Of a DNA stretch of 56,188 nucleotides, positions 32,374-40,384 are shown piece after piece; the stretch's first letter is position 1; the number at the start of each line of letters is the position of its first letter. The DNA comes from Opitutales bacterium (lineage in GTDB: Bacteria > Verrucomicrobiota > Verrucomicrobiia > Opitutales > Seribacteraceae): the NCBI GenBank assembly GCA_029254745.1, contig JAQWWZ010000071.1, forward strand, positions 1-56,188, written 5' to 3'. A program made the translations under genes and the position numbers. The notes under the pieces are model-generated. The model was not told the DNA's origin. It made no database searches and saw nothing but the letters and a program-made list of their open reading frames with translations.

Positions 32374-32451
32374 CAGAACTGATTTCAATTTTATGAGTTG
32401 CCTCGTAATTTCAAGCTAGATTAAATCAAACAATAACAACCTCAATTAACT

Positions 32452-32835
32452 ATGAAAATTGCCCTAAGTATTATATGTTTTGGTCTCTTGGCCGCATCTT
32501 TGTCTGCTGATAATTATCCAGATATAAGTATCAAAGAACTGCAGCAAGCTATTTTACGTGGCGAAGTTGCGCTGATCGATGTAAATGGGGCCAAGTCCTA
32601 TGCTCGGGGTCACATTCCTACAGCACTTGAGTTTTCAAGTTCAAAAGCTAAGCTGGCTGACCTTTTGCCAAAAAACAAAGACACTCTTGTTGTCTCTTAT
32701 TGCGGAGGGCCAGGTTGCCGAGCTTACAGGCGTGGCGCAGATGCAGCTGCAAAACTTGGGTTTAAAAACATTAAGCATTTGTCTGCCGGGATTTCAGGTT
32801 GGAAAAGATCCGGAGCCAATGTCGCTAGAAAATAA
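32452..32835 (+). CDS. Exported single-domain rhodanese-like protein
   Basis: The product is 127 residues long with an N-terminal signal peptide (about 1-19, hydrophobic core 'IALSIICFGLLAASLSA'), so it is probably periplasmic. The rhodanese fold is shown by 'VALIDVNGAKSYARGHIPTA' (39-58) and the active-site loop 'YCGGPGCRAYRRG' with the likely persulfide cysteine C84, followed by 'LSAGISGWKRSG'. Rhodaneses carry sulfane sulfur on this cysteine; the substrate cannot be read from sequence. Its start lies 78 bp after the stop of the giant gene on the same strand, with no hairpin between them, so co-transcription is possible. A good terminator follows at 32857-32880. No clear Shine-Dalgarno sequence precedes the ATG. 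Confidence 0.85.
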   Translation: MKIALSIICFGLLAASLSADNYPDISIKELQQAILRGEVALIDVNGAKSYARGHIPTALEFSSSKAKLADLLPKNKDTLVVSYCGGPGCRAYRRGADAAAKLGFKNIKHLSAGISGWKRSGANVARK

Positions 32836-32856
32836 ATTTTCCTGAACGATACATAG

Positions 32857-32880
32857 AGGCATCTTTATTTGATGCCTTTT
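32857..32880 (+). terminator. Rho-independent terminator after the rhodanese gene
   Basis: A 7-bp perfect stem, AGGCATC (32857-32863) with GATGCCT (32871-32877), has a seven-base T/A loop and is followed by further T residues. It begins 22 bp after the rhodanese stop codon and separates it from the next gene. Confidence 0.75.
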
Positions 32881-32950
32881 CATGGTTATTGAAAAGGTAC
32901 AAAAACACTTTGCCTTTATACCTTTTCAAGAGCATATTTTATATGTTTCC

Positions 32951-34879
32951 ATGAATTCTTTTTGCCTATCTTGCCTATTGTTGGGGTTACTTTTTTTCAG
33001 TACCCCCCGTCTTGGTTTTGCTCAAGGCAATCAAATTAGTGAACTTAAAGGATCGATTTCAGTTCACTTAGAAGGTGGCTCACCTGAAAGGCCGTTCTTT
33101 CTTGTCAGTTCATCTAGCCTGAAAGGCGATGCAGTTTTTCGTGGGCAGGTAAAACAAACAACCGACAATAATATTTCATTCTACGAAGTCCCTAATTTAT
33201 TAGATCCAGATGAAATGCAACCACCTTTCAAACCTGGGGTTTTATCTACAATTCAAGCCCGCGCAAAAGTTGAAGTTGAACTAGATGGCACCTTGTCTTC
33301 ACTTACCCTGACCTATCCAGGTGGGAATTATAAAACCATCCCAGATGTTATTATTGACCTGCCTACCTCTGGTTCTGGCTTGGTGGGTAATTCCCGGATT
33401 GCAGAGATTGAGGCTCTTATAGACACTTCTGCGCAACAGGTATCTGCGCTGGTATTCAAGGATAATGGAACGGGGTACGTTAGTCGTCCAAGTGTCAAAA
33501 TAGAAGGAGGAGCCCACTTCATCAAAATTGTCGAAGAAAGTTCAATGTTTACCGGTAAATTTTTTAAAATTACAAGCAATGATCATTCCAGTGTTATTGT
33601 TGAAAATTTACTGGGGATCAACTTGGCACAAGTATTCAAACCCAATCAATTAATTGAGATCTATCAAGCTTGGACTTTAGGCTCTTTATTTGGTCATACA
33701 AGTGAAGAGGTTAGCCTTGCCGAAGGTAATAAAACAACAGCCGATCTCATTTACATCTTAAAGACAGATGGCAATCAAGATGGTTCAAATGCTGACTTTA
33801 GTTGCTTTTACCACGATGGAGAAATTTGGCGCTCTGATGAAAACCCCGCCCTAACAAACTCGGCTGATACGGTTATCATTCACCCAGACCAAGCATTTAT
33901 TATCGCACGCAGATCCCCCAGTCCATTAGATCTGGTTTTTTCTGGAAGTGCAGCTACCCGTGATACCTTCGGGAATTTTCCTGCCCATCTAAAGCGTCAG
34001 TTACTCAGTAATCCGTACGGGGTAGATATTATGCTCTCAGATCTCATTTCTGCCCATAATATTACTACTAATCCCCTCGATACCGTAAGGTGGTTTGCTC
34101 ATAACTCCCAAGAGCAAGCGGACAATGTGAAAATTTTAAATGATAATGTATGGCATACCTATTGGAATGATGGCACGAATTCAGGCATTGTGAATACAGC
34201 AACTGCAACTGCCCGCTTTGGAACTGGCATAGGGGGCGGCATAACACAGCAAGACATCTCCTTTTCTAGTGGGATAATAACCGCCATGACCAACCCTGAG
34301 TCATCCAATATTGTTGTTACATCCCATGATCACGGTCTTAAAAATGGTCTTTCTGTATTTATTAATCAAGCAAGTGGTCTCAAAACAAATGCCAACAAAG
34401 TACAAATCGATGAGAATGGAAACCTTGTCTCTCAAGGGGCGATCCCACTTGCTATCCAATCCGCAGCGAATGGATATCATGAGATTCAAGTTTTAGACGA
34501 CCATACCTTTGAGCTCATCGGTAAGTATGGTAACAGTGATTTCATAAGCGATGGCCTAGCCTCATGGTCGACTGGTTCCGGAGGTAGTGGTTACAGCTCT
34601 GATGCATTTGTGTCTTTTATCGGCGGCGGAGGGAGTGGTGCCGTAGGAACTGCCCGAGTCGTCGGAGGCGAAGTTGCGTCTATTCTCGTCACTAATGCTG
34701 GTGCTGGTTATGTTCGTGCCCCCAAAGTATTTATTCATTCTGGAGGATGGAAAAAGCTCGGTGCGGGCAACACTCCTTTTAATGACGCACTCATCCCCGC
34801 GAGCTCAGGGATAATGCTTGTCCGGAATCATTCAGGAGGTGTGCGTACCCTCTTTAGTATAGATAGCCCCTTTAATTGA
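32951..34879 (+). CDS. Exported TIGR02597-like surface protein
   Basis: The product is 642 residues from the ATG at 32951. The frame is open further upstream to an ATG at 32882, but only the 32951 start places the signal peptide ('CLSCLLLGLLFFSTPRLGFAQG') at the N-terminus. The mature part is rich in Ser, Gly, Asn and beta-strand patterns, with 'FFKITSNDHSSVIVENL' in the middle, 'LIYILKTDG', and a C-terminal 'GAGNTPFNDALIPASSGIML'. This pattern resembles TIGR02597, a paralogous exported family of Verrucomicrobia and Lentisphaerae of unknown function; the match is from memory and was not searched. Two Gly-rich copies of 'GxGYxxxPxVxIxGG' type occur near residues 90-190 and 550-610. It is convergent with priA, leaving 7 bp between the stops. 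Confidence 0.75.
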   Translation: MNSFCLSCLLLGLLFFSTPRLGFAQGNQISELKGSISVHLEGGSPERPFFLVSSSSLKGDAVFRGQVKQTTDNNISFYEVPNLLDPDEMQPPFKPGVLSTIQARAKVEVELDGTLSSLTLTYPGGNYKTIPDVIIDLPTSGSGLVGNSRIAEIEALIDTSAQQVSALVFKDNGTGYVSRPSVKIEGGAHFIKIVEESSMFTGKFFKITSNDHSSVIVENLLGINLAQVFKPNQLIEIYQAWTLGSLFGHTSEEVSLAEGNKTTADLIYILKTDGNQDGSNADFSCFYHDGEIWRSDENPALTNSADTVIIHPDQAFIIARRSPSPLDLVFSGSAATRDTFGNFPAHLKRQLLSNPYGVDIMLSDLISAHNITTNPLDTVRWFAHNSQEQADNVKILNDNVWHTYWNDGTNSGIVNTATATARFGTGIGGGITQQDISFSSGIITAMTNPESSNIVVTSHDHGLKNGLSVFINQASGLKTNANKVQIDENGNLVSQGAIPLAIQSAANGYHEIQVLDDHTFELIGKYGNSDFISDGLASWSTGSGGSGYSSDAFVSFIGGGGSGAVGTARVVGGEVASILVTNAGAGYVRAPKVFIHSGGWKKLGAGNTPFNDALIPASSGIMLVRNHSGGVRTLFSIDSPFN

Positions 34880-34886
34880 TAAATAT

Positions 34887-37115
34887 TCAGCTCATTTGAT
34901 GAGCGTCCACATCAAGTATGTCGTGGATTTCAGTGTCCAGGGGGAATATTGCTCTTTTTTTTGCTAATCCCTTAAGAGCCTCTTGCACTGTTGCAGTTAA
35001 GTAGAAAAGATGAAAGCGGTAATAACCTTTGATCTTCTCAATAGGAGCCAAAGCAGGACCTTTCACCTCTAAGCCCGGCACCGGTTCTGCATCTAATATC
35101 TTCCTCCATTCGGTGGCGTAAAATTCTGTTTTCTCCAAACTTCTACCCCTAAAAATATGCCGAATCAGATGACGGTAAGGTGGGTAAGCAAGTTCTTTAC
35201 GCATTTCCATTTCTTCTTCTAAAAAACCTTCAATATCTGGTTTTCTTGAAAACTGAATTGATGGAGAGTGGGGAGCATAGGTCTGTACATATACTTCACC
35301 AGCTCGATCCCCACGCCCGGCCCTGCCGGCCACTTGAACCAAAAGCTGGAATGCTCTTTCAGAAGCACGAAAATCTTCCATCCGCAAGGGCAGATCCGCA
35401 TCAATTACTCCAACAAGAGTAACATTCGGAAAGTCTAGACCTTTCGCAATCATCTGGGTCCCTACAAGAATATCTATTTTCCCTTTCCGGAAGTCCCGTA
35501 GAGTTTCTCTAAAGAGATTTTTCTTGGTCATCATATCAGCATCGACTCGTACCACTTTTGCAGATCTTGGCATTAATTTACTCACGACATCTTCGATTCT
35601 TTGAGTACCATGACCCTTTCTGTGTACTTCAACCGATTTACAAGTTGTACAAAAAGCAGGAGCAATTTTACGAAATCCGCATAAATGACATCTCAAGTAT
35701 CCATCGGTTCTGTGAAATGTAAGGGCAATACTGCAATCCTTGCATTCTTCGACTGTTCCACATTCTGTGCACAGCATCGTTGTATTAAAACCTCTGCGGT
35801 TTAAAAACAAAATACTCTGTTCTTTATTCTCATGCCTTTGCCTCAAAGCCTCAATCAAAGACTGAGATAAGATGGGGGTACCTCTTTCCCGGCGAGCATC
35901 CAATCTCATATCGACAATATGCATAAGTGGAAGCTTTCTTCCATCGATTCGTTTCAATAATCTGCTGACATTATATTTGCCTCTTTCGATATTCCTAAAG
36001 GTCTCCAGGCTAGGTGTGGCCGACCCCAGTATACATACTGCCTTATTTAACATAGATCGATAAACAGCCACATCTCGCCCGTGATACCTTGGTGTATCCT
36101 CCTGTTTGTAAGCCAACTCATGCTCCTCATCGACGATCACAAGGCGTAAGGAATTAATAGGTGCAAATACTGCTGACCTTGCCCCTACAACTATACGTGC
36201 CTTTCCGGTTGTTAGGTTTCGCCAAGCATCAAGCCTTTCACCACCCGAAAGGTGACTGTGCCAGACGACAACCTGCTCATTTCTCTTTGAAAACCTAGCT
36301 CGCAACCTTGCCACAGTTTGAGGTGCGAGAGAAACTTCAGGAACTAAAAAAAGAACACCTCCCCCTTGGTTCAGAGCGACCTCCATCGCCTCAAAATAAA
36401 CTTCTGTTTTCCCCGATCCTGTTACCCCATGCAGGGCTTGAACGGCAAATTTTTTTTGCTCTAAAACTTCAGTGAGTTCAGCTGATGCTACTTTCTGCTC
36501 ATTGGTTAGCTCCCACTCTGCATCCACTCGATCAAAATCCAAATCATCATCGTAGGCTTCGCGATTAACAACTTCTACGGATTCTGCAGCCAGTCCCTTG
36601 GAAAGAAGTCCCTTAATCGTACTTTCGCTAAAACCAAGCTTATTTATAAGGTCTGTCTTACGAATCGGCTTTTGATGTTTACCTAATTCCCTGAAAAGCT
36701 TTTTCTGCATCGGGGAACGATTAAGTGCATCTTTTACTGTATCTTGATCTAAATCGGGCAAAACCTGAATGAGCTTTTCATTTTTGGCTTTCATTCCATC
36801 CCGCACTGCAGCTGGAATCATTGCACCTAAAACAGATTCCATAGAACAAGAATAATAGCATGAGATCCATTTAGATAATTGAATCAAGTCGTGATTTAAT
36901 ACCGGCTCTACTTGAACTAAATGGCTGATATATCGTAGTTTACCGCTTGCTATTTCCTCTTCTGATCGAAGAGAAAACACGACACCTAGAACTCTTCTTC
37001 TACCCAAAGGTATTTGAACTAGGCAGCCGACTTTTATTATGGGTATAAGTTTATCACTCACCCCGTAAGTTAATAACTGGTCGAAACCTGCAAGCGGCTG
37101 AACTTCAATCTTCAT
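34887..37115 (-). CDS. priA: Primosomal protein N' (replication restart helicase PriA)
   Basis: PriA is a 3'-to-5' DNA helicase that recognises stalled forks and loads the replicative helicase. The product is 742 residues, close to the usual length. In numbering that includes three codons upstream of this ATG, it shows the N-terminal DNA-binding region (1-110), Walker A 'GVTGSGKT' (233-240), the DEEH box (332-335), 'GSATPS' (368-373), and eight zinc-binding cysteines (C452, C455, C461, C464, C479, C482, C492, C495) in the helicase insert. Later motifs 'GTQMIAKGLDFPNV' and 'QVAGRAGRG' are intact. The upstream propeller gene ends in TGA overlapping a GTG codon at 37124-37122 (sequence GTGA). 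Either that GTG, preceded by AGGA, or the ATG at 37115 could be the start. Translational coupling to the upstream gene is likely. Confidence 0.95.
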   Translation of the reverse strand: MKIEVQPLAGFDQLLTYGVSDKLIPIIKVGCLVQIPLGRRRVLGVVFSLRSEEEIASGKLRYISHLVQVEPVLNHDLIQLSKWISCYYSCSMESVLGAMIPAAVRDGMKAKNEKLIQVLPDLDQDTVKDALNRSPMQKKLFRELGKHQKPIRKTDLINKLGFSESTIKGLLSKGLAAESVEVVNREAYDDDLDFDRVDAEWELTNEQKVASAELTEVLEQKKFAVQALHGVTGSGKTEVYFEAMEVALNQGGGVLFLVPEVSLAPQTVARLRARFSKRNEQVVVWHSHLSGGERLDAWRNLTTGKARIVVGARSAVFAPINSLRLVIVDEEHELAYKQEDTPRYHGRDVAVYRSMLNKAVCILGSATPSLETFRNIERGKYNVSRLLKRIDGRKLPLMHIVDMRLDARRERGTPILSQSLIEALRQRHENKEQSILFLNRRGFNTTMLCTECGTVEECKDCSIALTFHRTDGYLRCHLCGFRKIAPAFCTTCKSVEVHRKGHGTQRIEDVVSKLMPRSAKVVRVDADMMTKKNLFRETLRDFRKGKIDILVGTQMIAKGLDFPNVTLVGVIDADLPLRMEDFRASERAFQLLVQVAGRAGRGDRAGEVYVQTYAPHSPSIQFSRKPDIEGFLEEEMEMRKELAYPPYRHLIRHIFRGRSLEKTEFYATEWRKILDAEPVPGLEVKGPALAPIEKIKGYYRFHLFYLTATVQEALKGLAKKRAIFPLDTEIHDILDVDAHQMS
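34890..34904. terminator. Hairpin at the convergent junction with priA (weak)
   Basis: GCTCAT (34890-34895), loop TTG and ATGAGC (34899-34904) form a short perfect hairpin just inside the 3' end of priA and 11 bp beyond the stop of the plus-strand gene. No clear T-run follows on either strand, so its action as a terminator is uncertain. Confidence 0.35.
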
Positions 37116-37120
37116 AGCAA

Positions 37121-38545
37121 TCACTTTTTCCTGAGATCATAACAAAGCAAGCGGGCATCTGTTCCGCTCACTCGATCTTTTTCATTTTGCATGACATAGA
37201 GAAGTCCTTTGCTTAAAGCCGGCAAGGTCCATGTACTAGGAGAGAAAAATAATTGTGCAGTGGAGATTATATGCCAACCCTTCGGAGTAAGCTCTACGCT
37301 GATTAATGACCCCAACTCTGACAGTCCCACAAATTTATTATCTGTAACCCCAACCTTAAGCAAAGAGCCTCGAAACAATTGAAGGCTCAACTCCCTTTTA
37401 TTTAAAACCTGGCTCCAAGTGATAGGTTCGCGCCATTTGACCACACCAGCGTTAAAATCTAAGCAAAAGACCTGTGCCCCTCTTTGATGCCTCCCAGAAA
37501 TACCAAAGAGATAGGATTGATATACGACTGGAGTCATCCAATGAATGTTTAAATTCGGATCCTGCCAGGATACAGAAGGTTTGAGCGCCTCATCGAACTG
37601 GATGATTGCTGACCCCTTTTCATAGCATTCTGAAAGGTAAACGCGATTCTTCCCCAAGGGAATAGGTGGCACCGCATTTACAGATTCAAAGCTTTTCGAC
37701 CGCCACGCAAAACGGGAGAGCTTTTTTCCATTTTTCGGATCAATCACAAGTAATCCACCGGTGGAGGGCCGACTTTCTCCACCTGCAAAGACAAGGCAAA
37801 CTTCTCGGTCATGAATGATCGCCTTACATGGAGATGAATAACTTGCCCCCCATTCATCTTCTGTGACCCAATTTGTATCCCCTGTTTTGAGATCTAAGCC
37901 AACAACGGACCGTTGCTTACTGCCACCAATGTTTAAAATAAGGGTTTCCCCAAAGGGTAAAGGATTGGAACCTTTCCCAAAAAAGTTTTGAGGAATTTGA
38001 AATTCTTTACCCAGATTTCTTTTCCAATGTACCCTTCCTGATTTCAATTCTAAGCAGGTCAGCCAGGCAGTAACCCCATGGGCATATACGAAATCGCCTA
38101 CAATCACAGGACTTGCTCTCGGCCCATCGAGATAACCGTATCGGTCTCGATACTCCACCGGATAAGCATGCTGCCATATACTATTCCCTGTCTCAGCATC
38201 ACGGCCTTCGATTACCTCTTGCCCTTGAAGTCGGTGAAACATAACCACAATGCCCTTTGAAATAGCAGGTGAGGCGTAACCATCTCCCTTGGTAACTTCC
38301 CACAGCAAGGATGGAGGGGCACCTGCCCAATCTAGCTGAAGGTGGGATTCACCTGAGACAGCATTGTCATGAGGCCCATTAAACCGGTGCCAGTCATGGG
38401 TTAATGCTTGTTGATGCAAAGGTTGTGCTTCCACATGAAATGTCAACCGAGGGTCAGGCTTCTTACTTTCACCTAATAAAGTAAAGGTGGAAATGAAGAA
38501 TATTAGTACATCAAAACAAAATTCCCTCGTCGATAAAGCTGTCAT
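37121..38545 (-). CDS. Exported PQQ-like beta-propeller protein
   Basis: The product is 474 residues with a hydrophobic N-terminus (about 9-25, 'FCFDVLIFFISTFTLLG') consistent with export. It then has 'HDWHRFNGPHDNAVSGE', the standard opening of the PQQ-like (WD40-like) propeller proteins common in Planctomycetes and Verrucomicrobia. Repeats follow with 'GxxxAxDxxTGxxxW'-type strands, for example 'GRDAETGNSIWQHAYP', 'CLELKSGRVHWKRNLG', 'GLDLKTGDTNWVTED' and 'CLDFNAGVVKWREP'. Proteins of this type either bind PQQ or act as scaffolds like BamB; no catalytic residues can be assigned. It is divergent from the channel gene and overlaps the priA start region, so the two minus-strand genes probably form one transcript. 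Confidence 0.8.
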   Translation of the reverse strand: MTALSTREFCFDVLIFFISTFTLLGESKKPDPRLTFHVEAQPLHQQALTHDWHRFNGPHDNAVSGESHLQLDWAGAPPSLLWEVTKGDGYASPAISKGIVVMFHRLQGQEVIEGRDAETGNSIWQHAYPVEYRDRYGYLDGPRASPVIVGDFVYAHGVTAWLTCLELKSGRVHWKRNLGKEFQIPQNFFGKGSNPLPFGETLILNIGGSKQRSVVGLDLKTGDTNWVTEDEWGASYSSPCKAIIHDREVCLVFAGGESRPSTGGLLVIDPKNGKKLSRFAWRSKSFESVNAVPPIPLGKNRVYLSECYEKGSAIIQFDEALKPSVSWQDPNLNIHWMTPVVYQSYLFGISGRHQRGAQVFCLDFNAGVVKWREPITWSQVLNKRELSLQLFRGSLLKVGVTDNKFVGLSELGSLISVELTPKGWHIISTAQLFFSPSTWTLPALSKGLLYVMQNEKDRVSGTDARLLCYDLRKK

Positions 38546-38639
38546 TTCTTTTTATTCAGTAGCGTAAATCCTTAATTATCTATCTTAGGTGAAGATAAAA
38601 AGAATAAATGAACTCGCACCAACTCACTTTTCCATTTTA

Positions 38640-40355
38640 ATGGAAGGTACACAGCAAGTGAAAGATGTAATCAAGTCGATCCCCTCCTCTTTTAAATTAA
38701 AGAGAAAACAGAAAAATGTTTTTAATTTTTTTCGTTTCGCAATCATTCTCGCTTTGTTTGTAGTAATTTACATGAACATCTTCAGGTATTTAATGGCTGA
38801 AGAGCGTGGGGTTTCTGTGATTTCATGGGTTGAGTCTTTCTACTGGGTTCTGACAACGATGTCGACTCTGGGTTATGGGGATATTACATTCTCGGGAGAT
38901 TCAGGGAGGCTCTTTTCAATGCTGGTTATGTTTACCGGTGTTTTCTATCTCTTTATCGTGCTTCCATTTGTATTCATGGAATTTTTGTACAAGCCCTTCA
39001 TGGAATACCAAACTGGTTCACGGGTACCTAGGAAGTTTGACCCGGGCAAAGAAAAGCATGTGATTCTTACCCACTATGACTCTGTCAGTCATGCTCTCAT
39101 GGATAAGCTTACCCAGTTTGGCTATCCCTTTATTTTAGTGGTCGAAAACTTAAAGCAAGCCTTAGAACTCTATGATATGGATATCCCAGTAATGCTGGGG
39201 AACCTGGATGAAGCAGAAACTTTTGACAACGCAGGCATCAAGCATGCCGCCATGGTGGTGGCTACAGACGATGACATTCGCAATGTAAATATTGCATTCC
39301 GGGCGCGAGACTCTTCTCCGGACCTTACAGTTGTAAGCACATGTAATCGGGCCACATCCGAGGAAATATTAAGCTTAGCTGGTGCTTCTCATGTTATCCG
39401 CTCAGCGAAGCAAATGGGTAGCTTTCTGGCTCGAAGAATAAGTTGTACCGACAATAATACCCATGTAATTGGATCCTTTGATGAGGTCCAAATTGCAGAA
39501 GCTACTATTCATGGGACCCATCTTGTTGGCAAGGCACTTAAAGATACTACCCTTCGGGATGAATTTGGTGTTAATGTTGTAGGCATGTGGGAACGTGGCC
39601 GCTTCCAACTTCCAGAAGCCGATGCTATGCTCAACAATCACACCGTACTCTTGTTAGCAGGTAGGGAACAAAACTTTGAGAAATACGACCATAAATTTAA
39701 TAGTTTCTCCCAGAACAGCTCTGCCGTAATCATTATTGGAGCTGGTCGTGTAGGTCGCGAAACTGCCACATCGCTTGAATTGATGAATATTCCGTACCGG
39801 ATCATTGAAACCGATGGAAAGAAGTGTGCAATGGTGAAAAATGCAATACAGGGAGATGCATCTGTGAAATCTGTCCTTGAGCGTGCGGGCATCAACAATG
39901 CACCTGCTGTTGTTATTACCAGTCACAATGATGAATCCAATGTTTACCTGACTATATATTGCCGGAAGCTGAGGCCTGACATACAAATTGTCACCCGGGC
40001 ATTCCTTCACCGAAATGTGGAACCGCTCCACCGGGCTGGGGCTGATTTTGTAATGTCTCAAGATCATATGGGAGCCAATACAATCTTTAATCTTCTCAAC
40101 CGAGCTGAGATCCTAATGGTTACGGAAGGACTCGATATCTTTAGTCAAAAAACACCAAAATCTCTTATCGGAGTAAAATTAAAAGACTCTCGGATTACTG
40201 AGAAAACAGGTTGCAGTATCGTCGCTATTAAAGGTGATAAAGGCACAATTATAACGCCCTCGTCGGAACACCAGTTTTCTGTTAATGGGGAAATTATATT
40301 GATTGGGGATGAAGCCGCAGAAAAGTCTTTTGAAAGAAAGTTCTGTTCTCACTAG
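38640..40355 (+). CDS. Two-TM potassium channel with tandem RCK/TrkA domains
   Basis: The ATG at 38640 gives 571 residues; an in-frame GTG at 38589 would add 17. I prefer the ATG because the GTG leaves only 43 bp for a divergent promoter. In the longer numbering, TM1 spans about 48-67, the pore helix leads to the K+ selectivity filter 'TLGYGD' (93-98), and TM2 spans about 108-130. An RCK domain follows (from 156), then a TrkA_C-like segment, a second RCK with an intact nucleotide-binding loop 'IIIGAGRVGRET' (near 384), and a final TrkA_C ('LIGVKLKDSRITEKTGCSIVAI'). It should be a ligand-gated inner-membrane K+ channel. The first RCK has 'VILTHYDSVSH' where GxGxxG is expected, so only the second is likely to bind a nucleotide. 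Confidence 0.9.
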   Translation: MEGTQQVKDVIKSIPSSFKLKRKQKNVFNFFRFAIILALFVVIYMNIFRYLMAEERGVSVISWVESFYWVLTTMSTLGYGDITFSGDSGRLFSMLVMFTGVFYLFIVLPFVFMEFLYKPFMEYQTGSRVPRKFDPGKEKHVILTHYDSVSHALMDKLTQFGYPFILVVENLKQALELYDMDIPVMLGNLDEAETFDNAGIKHAAMVVATDDDIRNVNIAFRARDSSPDLTVVSTCNRATSEEILSLAGASHVIRSAKQMGSFLARRISCTDNNTHVIGSFDEVQIAEATIHGTHLVGKALKDTTLRDEFGVNVVGMWERGRFQLPEADAMLNNHTVLLLAGREQNFEKYDHKFNSFSQNSSAVIIIGAGRVGRETATSLELMNIPYRIIETDGKKCAMVKNAIQGDASVKSVLERAGINNAPAVVITSHNDESNVYLTIYCRKLRPDIQIVTRAFLHRNVEPLHRAGADFVMSQDHMGANTIFNLLNRAEILMVTEGLDIFSQKTPKSLIGVKLKDSRITEKTGCSIVAIKGDKGTIITPSSEHQFSVNGEIILIGDEAAEKSFERKFCSH

Positions 40356-40384
40356 GTTCCCAATATACCAAATAGCTCAGACAG

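Noticed and set aside
39654..40067. 137-codon minus-strand open frame within the K+ channel gene
   Set aside because: Antisense to the conserved second RCK domain; no start signal or family resemblance.
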